A DNA stretch of 64,000 nucleotides, from positions 16,674-80,673 of the forward strand of contig CAYRWR010000012.1 in the NCBI GenBank assembly GCA_964428015.1, written 5' to 3'. The notes under the pieces are model-generated. The model worked only from the letters and a program-made list of their open reading frames with translations. It had not been told where the DNA came from and ran no database searches. Of the stretch, positions 58,798 to 64,000 are shown one piece after another (position 1 is the stretch's first letter; each line of letters begins with the position of its first letter). Position numbers and translations under genes: made by a program. The stretch is from CAYRWR01 sp964428015. GTDB lineage: Bacteria > Spirochaetota > Brevinematia > Brevinematales > CAYRWR01.

Positions 58798-58818
58798 TAG
58801 CAGCTACCTCTTTCCTCC

Positions 58819-58853
58819 TACCCCGTCGCGACCTGGTTGTGACGGGGTATTTT
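58819..58853 (+). terminator. rho-independent terminator of msrAB
   Basis: TACCCCGTC / GACGGGGTA stem with a 13-nt loop, then four T. Confidence 0.7.
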
Positions 58854-58922
58854 CGTGACAGGTGTCACATGCTTATTTTAAAATACCGGTTATAATGTAG
58901 TACTAATTTCAAGGTTGTGGTG

Positions 58923-59573
58923 ATGATGGAATTAAGAATGGTAAATACTACACTGGACGCTTATCTGCGGTCCAGTCGGGTCATAGACTGGATGAACCAG
59001 TCCGTACTACAAAAATCCAATCTGATCTGCCAGGGGCTGAGCGGCAATGAAGCCCGCATCGAAGCTCTGTACTGTTGGGTCAGGGATAACATCGTACACT
59101 CCCGTGATGCTGACCTGGGTATCATCGAAAATCCCCATGATCATCTCACAGAAGACATCCTGGATACTCTCCCCTATACCGCCAGTCAGGTCCTGGAAGC
59201 GGGACACGGCATCTGTTATGGGCAGAGTCATTTACTGGCTGCCCTGCTGCGGGCCCAGAAAATCCCCGCCGGTCTGTGCTACCAGGTGGTCAGAAGAGAC
59301 CACCCCCGCAAGAACAGGGTTCTGCATGGTCTAAACGCGGTCTATGTGGCAGAGAGGGGGCATTGGCAGCTGTTGGATGCTCGCATAGCGGGTTCCGGGG
59401 CGGCTGACTGTTTTACCCTGGACAGGCCTGTCCTGGCTTTTCCCATGCAGGAAGCCATGGGGGAGTACCTCTATCCGGAAATCTACGATGAACCCCATAC
59501 TCTGGTCAGTGAAATGTTTGAGCGATTCCAGAGCCGCAGAGCTATGTGGCCCTATCTGCCGGATACACTCTAA
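58923..59573 (+). CDS. transglutaminase-like protein
   Basis: 216 residues; ATG 58923 is 8 nt after AAGG (GTG at 58917 and ATG at 58926 are alternatives). Transglutaminase core triad: EAGHGICYGQSHLLAALLR (Cys), LHGLNAVYV (His) and WQLLDAR (Asp). Such cytoplasmic or secreted domains act as proteases or amidases; substrate unknown. There is no signal peptide. Further upstream TATAAT at about 58891 is the likely -10 box. Confidence 0.8.
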   Translation: MMELRMVNTTLDAYLRSSRVIDWMNQSVLQKSNLICQGLSGNEARIEALYCWVRDNIVHSRDADLGIIENPHDHLTEDILDTLPYTASQVLEAGHGICYGQSHLLAALLRAQKIPAGLCYQVVRRDHPRKNRVLHGLNAVYVAERGHWQLLDARIAGSGAADCFTLDRPVLAFPMQEAMGEYLYPEIYDEPHTLVSEMFERFQSRRAMWPYLPDTL

Positions 59574-59625
59574 TAAAAACAGCCTCCATCACTCTTCTAA
59601 CATTCTATTTTTGAAGTATCCGACT

Positions 59626-59654
59626 TTGACAATTCTCATCTCCATTTCTATAAT
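59626..59654 (+). promoter_or_regulatory. near-consensus sigma-70 promoter of the tail-tube-like operon
   Basis: TTGACA (59626-59631), exactly 17 bp, TATAAT (59649-59654): perfect hexamers and spacing. The predicted leader is about 190 nt. Confidence 0.85.
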
Positions 59655-59659
59655 GAGTT

Positions 59660-59849
59660 AATATTTTTGAGAAATACAAACGGATAAATTTATCCCGCCT
59701 GTAAACAGATAGCCACTATTATCCAGGGGAAAAGATATTTCCAAATGTATACATTTCTTTTAAGCGGGAGCTTGCTTTGAGTCTCCCTGGTCAGTGAGTC
59801 CGGAGGAGTTCACAATATCGTTGAATGTGTAAAATATGAGGAGTGGATC
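59660..59849 (+). other. about 190-nt leader with two perfect palindromes
   Basis: GGATAAATTTATCC (59682-59695) and AAATGTATACATTT (59743-59756) are perfect 14-bp palindromes, and GGGAG...CTCCC near 59766-59785 can pair. They may be operators or RNA hairpins. I see no match to a known riboswitch. GAGGAG precedes the ATG at 59850. Confidence 0.5.
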
Positions 59850-60410
59850 ATGAAGATGAAAGTTGTTACCTCTATATGGCTGAGCTTTCTGGTAATGCTA
59901 TTTTTTACCGGTATGATGCATGCCGAACCCATGACTAAAGACAAGGAAAAAAAGACCGAGTCTGTCGGTTTTAGGGTCAAATGGGACGGCAAGGTAATAC
60001 CCGGTATCATTTCTGTGAGCGGCCTGGATCGCAAGACTGAGATCATCCAGACACGTAACGGGGGAGAAAGTGAGTCCTATCGAAAGACGCCAGGCCTGAC
60101 CAGTTATGCACCCCTGGTCCTGGTGCGTGAAAAAAGCGGGAATACTGAGTTTGAAGAATGGGCTAACAAGGTCTTTAATCTACAGAGCGGCCAGACCACA
60201 CTGAAGTCTTTCAGAAAAGACCTGATTATTGAGATATTGGATAACCAGGGACGTCTCATCATGGCTTACCGAGTCTACCGCTGCTGGCCCAGTGAATACA
60301 TCGCTCTCAGTGGTCTGGACAAAAAAGATGACTCTATAGCTACAGAAACCCTGGTCCTGGAAAATGAAGGCTGGGAAAGAGACCCCGAAGTAGTGTATCT
60401 GGTGAAATAG
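59850..60410 (+). CDS. exported phage-tail-tube-like protein (T4 gp19 family), copy 1
   Basis: 186 residues. Signal peptide: basic start, WLSFLVMLFFTGMMHA, cleavage before EPMTK. The rest is a full gp19/TIGR02241 tail-tube fold: GFRVKWDGKVIPGIISVSGL, SYRKTPGLTSYAPLVLVREK, FRKDLIIEILDNQGRLIMAY, RVYRCWPSEYIALSGLDKKD and ATETLVLENEGWERD. Normal members are cytoplasmic and form the inner tube of phages, eCIS and R-type tailocins, without a signal. Here the second gene is a paralogue 27 bp downstream and no sheath, baseplate or ATPase gene is near, so an extracytoplasmic tube or an adapted adhesin is an inference. Confidence 0.85.
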   Translation: MKMKVVTSIWLSFLVMLFFTGMMHAEPMTKDKEKKTESVGFRVKWDGKVIPGIISVSGLDRKTEIIQTRNGGESESYRKTPGLTSYAPLVLVREKSGNTEFEEWANKVFNLQSGQTTLKSFRKDLIIEILDNQGRLIMAYRVYRCWPSEYIALSGLDKKDDSIATETLVLENEGWERDPEVVYLVK

Positions 60411-60437
60411 TCACCCCCTGACCTAAGGAGAAAATCA

Positions 60438-60995
60438 ATGTGGAATAAAAAGTATACTATAGTCCTGTCCCTTTTTTGTCTGATGGGAATATCTCAGGCG
60501 CTTTCCGCTGCAGAATTTTACGTCAATCCCCATCGCTTTGATCCCTACAAACAATACCGCTTTAAAGTTAAATGGGATGGAAAATATATCCCGGGTATCC
60601 TGTCCGTCAATGGCCTGCACAAGGATTTTATGGTGGGGGAAAAACCCAATGCTGCCGGTTTTCGTAAATTTCCTCTCAAGGAAGTGTACGTGCCTCTGAC
60701 CATAAAAAAAGGCAGGACCCACGATACATCTATGGAACAATGGATGAAACTGGTATCCGACTATACCAAAAATCCGGCTGACAGTCCGAATTTCAGAAAA
60801 GATATAATAGTTGAATTATACAATGAAGCCGGTCAGCTGGTCATGGCATTCAGAGTGATGGGCTGCTGGCCCTCCCACTATAGCGCGGTGGAAAACTTTG
60901 ACGCCAACAATACCGGGACCGCCATAGAATCGATCATACTGGAACATGAAGGCTGGGAACGGGACACTTCAGTCACTGAACCCCAGGAGTATTAA
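60438..60995 (+). CDS. exported phage-tail-tube-like protein (T4 gp19 family), copy 2
   Basis: 185 residues with signal peptide MWNKKYTIVLSLFCLMGISQ ending near ALSAAEF. Tail-tube fold: YRFKVKWDGKYIPGILSVNG, AAGFRKFPLKEVYVPLTIKK, FRKDIIVELYNEAGQLVMAF, RVMGCWPSHYSAVENFDANN and AIESIILEHEGWERD. It shares the FRVKWDG, PGI-SV-GL, FRKD and CWPS-Y positions with copy 1. AAGGAG precedes the ATG, so translation is separate and strong. A shared terminator follows. Confidence 0.85.
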   Translation: MWNKKYTIVLSLFCLMGISQALSAAEFYVNPHRFDPYKQYRFKVKWDGKYIPGILSVNGLHKDFMVGEKPNAAGFRKFPLKEVYVPLTIKKGRTHDTSMEQWMKLVSDYTKNPADSPNFRKDIIVELYNEAGQLVMAFRVMGCWPSHYSAVENFDANNTGTAIESIILEHEGWERDTSVTEPQEY

Positions 60996-61002
60996 GTAAA
61001 CT

Positions 61003-61036
61003 AAAAAGCCTCCTTTTTACAAGGAGGCTTTTTTTA
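61003..61036. terminator. bidirectional terminator between the tail-tube operon and lysS
   Basis: AAAAAGCCTCCTT / AAGGAGGCTTTTT, with A and T runs on both sides, so it serves both convergent genes. Confidence 0.92.
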
Positions 61037-61042
61037 TTAGAT

Positions 61043-62539
61043 TTATTTTCCCAAAGGGCGCATGGTGGGAAAGAGAATGGTATCCCGGATACTCTGAGTA
61101 TCCACCAGCAGCATGATCAGACGGTCGATACCGATACCCAGGCCCCCGGTGGGAGGCATGCCGTATTCCAGGGCATTGATATAGTCCTCGTCCATAAACA
61201 TAGCTTCCAGGTCTCCCCCGCTTTTTTTACGGGACTGGGACTCAAAGCGTTCTTTCTGGATATGAGGGTCATTCAGCTCGGAAAAAGCATTGCATAGTTC
61301 ATGCCCTACCACAAAACCTTCGAAACGTTCTACAAATTCGGGATCATCGGGTTTGGGTTTAGAAAGGGGGGATATCTCAGCGGGGTACTCATATACCAGG
61401 GTGGGGTCCTGGAGCTTGTCTTCCACAAATTCTTCAAACAGCAGATTGATGATAGCCCACTTACCCATGTGGTCATCAATATCCTTGATGCCTTTCTTCT
61501 CAGCCAGTGCCAGAGCCTCTCCCCGGCTGTTGATATCAGTGACATCAATACCGGCAATCTCGCTCAGGGCGTCCACATAGGTGATTTTTTTCCACTTGGC
61601 AAAATCGAGAGTACGTCCCTGGTATTCAAAAGAAGAACTGCCCTTCACGGCTTCAGCGGTAGTCCGGGTCAATTCGATAAACAGGTCCATCATGGTCTGG
61701 TAGTCGGCATAGGCCTGGTACAGCTCGATCATGGTAAACTCAGGGTTGTGCTTGGTATCGATACCTTCGTTGCGGAAGTTGCGGTTCAGTTCAAATACCC
61801 GGTCAAATCCGCCCACGATGAGACGCTTGAGATAGAGCTCGGGCGCGATACGCAGGTAGAGGTCCATGGACAGGGCATTATGGTGGGTCAGGAAGGGACG
61901 CGCGCTGGCGCCTCCCGGAATGATCTGCATCATGGGAGTCTCTACTTCCATAAATCCGCGCTCGGTGAGAAAATTCCGGATATGGGAGATAGCCTTACTG
62001 CGCAAACGGAAATCTTTTTTGACATCATCGTTGATGATAAGGTCTACATAACGCTGACGGTAGCGGGTTTCCACATCGGTCAGCCCGTGCCACTTTTCCG
62101 GCAGGGGATTGAGGCTCTTAGCCAGAAAGGTAAACTTATCGGCCAGGATCGTGATCTCGCCCTTGTGGGTACGAAAGACATTGCCCTCCACCCCGATGAT
62201 ATCACCCAGGTCTACCAGTTTAAAGTCCTCATAGATTTCATTCATGATGTCCATGCGGGCATAGATCTGGATATCACCCTGCTTATCCCGGAGAGTGGCA
62301 AAAGCCGCCTTTCCAAAACTGCGCAGGAGCATCACCCGTCCGCTGATTTTGACGGGCATCTTGATCTGTTCGGGATCAGCCGCTTTTTTTTCTTCCGCTT
62401 CAAAAGCGGTCTTTATATCTTCTGAAAAATTTTCCGGTGTATAGCGGTTAGGGTAGGGGTTGAGTCCCCTTTCCCGGATCTCAGATAGTTTCTGGAGGCG
62501 TCCCTTCTGTTCTTCGCTGAGATTGGCGGTATCGCTCAT
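61043..62539 (-). CDS. lysS: LysS, lysyl-tRNA synthetase (class II)
   Basis: 498 residues, usual length. OB-fold anticodon domain (VKISGRVMLLRSFGKAAFAT), class II motif 1 (GFMEVETPMMQ), motif 2 (FRNEGIDTKHNPEFTMIELY) and motif 3 (PPTGGLGIGIDRLIML). It charges tRNA-Lys. GGGAG precedes the ATG. Confidence 0.96.
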   Translation of the reverse strand: MSDTANLSEEQKGRLQKLSEIRERGLNPYPNRYTPENFSEDIKTAFEAEEKKAADPEQIKMPVKISGRVMLLRSFGKAAFATLRDKQGDIQIYARMDIMNEIYEDFKLVDLGDIIGVEGNVFRTHKGEITILADKFTFLAKSLNPLPEKWHGLTDVETRYRQRYVDLIINDDVKKDFRLRSKAISHIRNFLTERGFMEVETPMMQIIPGGASARPFLTHHNALSMDLYLRIAPELYLKRLIVGGFDRVFELNRNFRNEGIDTKHNPEFTMIELYQAYADYQTMMDLFIELTRTTAEAVKGSSSFEYQGRTLDFAKWKKITYVDALSEIAGIDVTDINSRGEALALAEKKGIKDIDDHMGKWAIINLLFEEFVEDKLQDPTLVYEYPAEISPLSKPKPDDPEFVERFEGFVVGHELCNAFSELNDPHIQKERFESQSRKKSGGDLEAMFMDEDYINALEYGMPPTGGLGIGIDRLIMLLVDTQSIRDTILFPTMRPLGK

Positions 62540-62567
62540 GGTCTACTCCCTCTGGGTAATGACTGAT

Positions 62568-62596
62568 ATTATATACCAGGACTGGGATTAAATCAA
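62568..62596 (-). promoter_or_regulatory. sigma-70 promoter of lysS
   Basis: On the minus strand TTGATT (62596-62591), 17-bp spacer, TATAAT (62573-62568), about 30 bp before the ATG. Confidence 0.7.
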
Positions 62597-62640
62597 GCGG
62601 ACTCGCGGGTTTAGTGTATGTGAAATGATAAAAAAATGGT

Positions 62641-62674
62641 AAAAAAATAGCCGCCTCGATTTTGAGGCGGCTAT
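62641..62674 (-). terminator. rho-independent terminator of the porin gene
   Basis: ATAGCCGCCTC / GAGGCGGCTAT stem with loop GATTTT (62647-62674), T run on the minus strand. Confidence 0.88.
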
Positions 62675-62695
62675 GTCTTTTCATTTATAACACAC

Positions 62696-64000
62696 TTATA
62701 TCTCTATTTCCAGCATACCGTCGATCTTGATAGCCATGTCGCTACCCAGGCTGGCGATAGTTATTCCGGGATAGGTATCGTCAAAAATATACATCAGTGC
62801 GGCACCGGGCAGCATACCGGCAGCGGTGAGCCTCAGAGTGGTGTTTTTGGATAATTTAAAACGGTTATGGAAATCCAGTTCATACCCCAGTGCAAAAGGG
62901 CGGGTACTATTGGTAGTAGTAAGCGGAGTCATAATCGTAGCCATACCGAAGACAACTTTGGGTGTCCAGCCAATGGACTTGAACTCATGACTGATACCGC
63001 CTTCCAGAATGAAGAGACCATAGTCATTGTTATGATATCCGCCCTGGGTCAGGTTTTTCTTGTTGTTGGAGGTGGGGATCCAGCTGGAGAAGTAGGACTG
63101 CTGGTTAAAGGATGACCCTCCGAACAGAATGGAGAGGTCGGTATCCAGTTTGCCTCGGCCCTTAATAGTCTGGAACTGGCCGATGCTGGTCCAGTTGGTG
63201 TTATTGCCGCCGTTGCCGGTGGTCATATTGACCCTGACAAATACTTTGGCGATCTGGGGGAGTTCCAGCTCGGCTTTGGCATAAGCATGCAGTGACCCTA
63301 CATTTACATTGGAATTGGATGTGATACTGACGTAGCCCATGTTGTAGACAGCACCGGCATCGATACTCAATACACCCAGCTTCAGTTCATTATACGCGCC
63401 CAGATAATTCAGTGCCCGGGTGTCTCCCCAGTTTTTATCTGTATAACGCAGGTACCATACACTGAGTTTTTCTTTGAGAGCAGTGTTGGTGAGATGCAGT
63501 CCGCCCATCACATAATACATATCAGCATTGTCAGAAGGGTCCAGTTCAAAAAACGAGGGGTTGTCATTGAGATTGGTATTTGCACCCGCACTGGCCAGAG
63601 AGTACAGTGCTTCCGCGTGGATCAATTTGCCGTCATAGCCCAGCTTAATGCCGGCCAGGTCGTTGTCGATTTCAGCACCCAGGGGAGTGGAAAAGTGGAA
63701 AAGACCCACTTTACCGTAGAGGCTGTTTTTCTTATATCCGATGTAGAGATTTTTTGTCTCGACATTAAATCCATCGGTACCCAGTGCAGTACCAAAGGCT
63801 GGTTCACCCCAGGAGATGTTACCTACTTCCATGATATATTTCAAATAGAACGTGTCGTCTTTGGAGGACAGTTTGAGACCGAGGCGTCCTCTCAGATCAA
63901 TAATCCCGTAGTCTGCACTGCGCGGTGAGTAAAGGTCTCTGTTTATAAAATAAGCAAAACGGTTTCTGAGCTCTCCGCTGAATTCCGCCTTGGCAAAGAT
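62696..64000 (-). CDS. outer-membrane porin (5'-truncated by the window edge)
   Basis: The reading frame is open to the window end; codons from 64000 down to 63845 (for example AEFSGELRNRFAYFINRDLY) continue the same protein, so the true start lies beyond. It is a long beta-barrel with alternating strands (FYLKYIMEVGNISWGEPAFG, LSVWYLRYTDKNWGDTRALN, LDTDLSILFGGSSFNQQSYF) and ends IKIDGMLEIEI. The layout, including LRNRFAYFINRDLYSPRSAD, is typical of general or alginate-type porins. No plug or TonB motif. Its substrate is unknown. Confidence 0.75.
   Translation of the reverse strand: MFAKAEFSGELRNRFAYFINRDLYSPRSADYGIIDLRGRLGLKLSSKDDTFYLKYIMEVGNISWGEPAFGTALGTDGFNVETKNLYIGYKKNSLYGKVGLFHFSTPLGAEIDNDLAGIKLGYDGKLIHAEALYSLASAGANTNLNDNPSFFELDPSDNADMYYVMGGLHLTNTALKEKLSVWYLRYTDKNWGDTRALNYLGAYNELKLGVLSIDAGAVYNMGYVSITSNSNVNVGSLHAYAKAELELPQIAKVFVRVNMTTGNGGNNTNWTSIGQFQTIKGRGKLDTDLSILFGGSSFNQQSYFSSWIPTSNNKKNLTQGGYHNNDYGLFILEGGISHEFKSIGWTPKVVFGMATIMTPLTTTNSTRPFALGYELDFHNRFKLSKNTTLRLTAAGMLPGAALMYIFDDTYPGITIASLGSDMAIKIDGMLEIEI

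Noticed and set aside
59850..60995. Prophage or tailocin remnant
   Set aside because: Only the tube-fold genes are present. Both have signal peptides and a host-like promoter and terminator, and the flanks are housekeeping genes with no integrase, attachment repeat or other tail gene.
61301..62425. 374-residue open frame on the plus strand across lysS
   Set aside because: It is the antisense shadow of a complete lysyl-tRNA synthetase with no independent evidence.

Overview
The window comes from a diderm (Gram-negative) bacterium of moderate GC, probably an anaerobe or fermenter. Evidence for an outer membrane is a porin-like barrel (62696-64000), a FadL/UPF0164-like barrel (1006-2163) and several lipoproteins. 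Evidence for anaerobic life is a four-subunit NAD(P)-linked [NiFe] hydrogenase, the oxygen-sensitive thiazole enzyme ThiH and several radical-SAM proteins. The UPF0164-like barrel, type III glutamine synthetase, DUF1015 protein and a DUF6935-like exported protein would fit Spirochaetota or a neighbouring phylum; this is an inference. I found no rRNA, tRNA, insertion sequence, CRISPR array or replication origin.

Layout. 1-3150 (minus): start of purS, a RsbW-like kinase, a STAS antagonist, an outer-membrane barrel and a TPR lipoprotein. 3150-15000: a starch locus with two tandem CBM21-like lipoproteins and a large secreted GH13 amylase, separated by small exported proteins, a lipase, an 862-residue unknown and an M15 peptidase. 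The two lipoprotein genes and the amylase gene each carry the same 14-bp LacI/CcpA-type operator on their promoter. 15170-19360: glutamine synthetase III and a DUF1015 protein. 19500-24140: an envelope TPR/coiled-coil pair, CheB and an unknown. 24390-27720: a metallo-hydrolase, queA and a protein made of twenty-one 21-residue repeats.

27886-34719 is a compact hydrogenase island: a His-rich Ni/Co transporter, hydBGDA (group 3b [NiFe] hydrogenase), its endopeptidase, a HypA lacking its zinc domain, and a fusion of HypC to a radical-SAM protein of the HydE family. HydE belongs to [FeFe]-hydrogenase maturation, so this fusion is the strongest candidate here for an undescribed maturation step.

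34800-43230: small exported proteins, a TPP-riboswitch-controlled thiazole operon (thiS-thiG fusion, thiH, thiE), aconitase and an iron-sulfur-flavoprotein-like reductase. 43367-46220: aminotransferase plus decarboxylase giving 1,3-diaminopropane. 46300-59570: FKBP isomerase, PAS proteins sharing a Cys module, typA, an exported propeller with a zinc ribbon, a radical-SAM/cobalamin-like pair, MsrAB and a transglutaminase. 59626-61033: a self-contained operon of two phage-tail-tube-like (T4 gp19 family) proteins that each carry a Sec signal peptide, with no other phage gene nearby; this is the second outstanding candidate. It ends at a terminator shared with lysS, followed by the porin gene.

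Two genes (10360-11331 and 35442-36194) appear to start at AUC or AUU, with a strong Shine-Dalgarno exactly 6 nt upstream.
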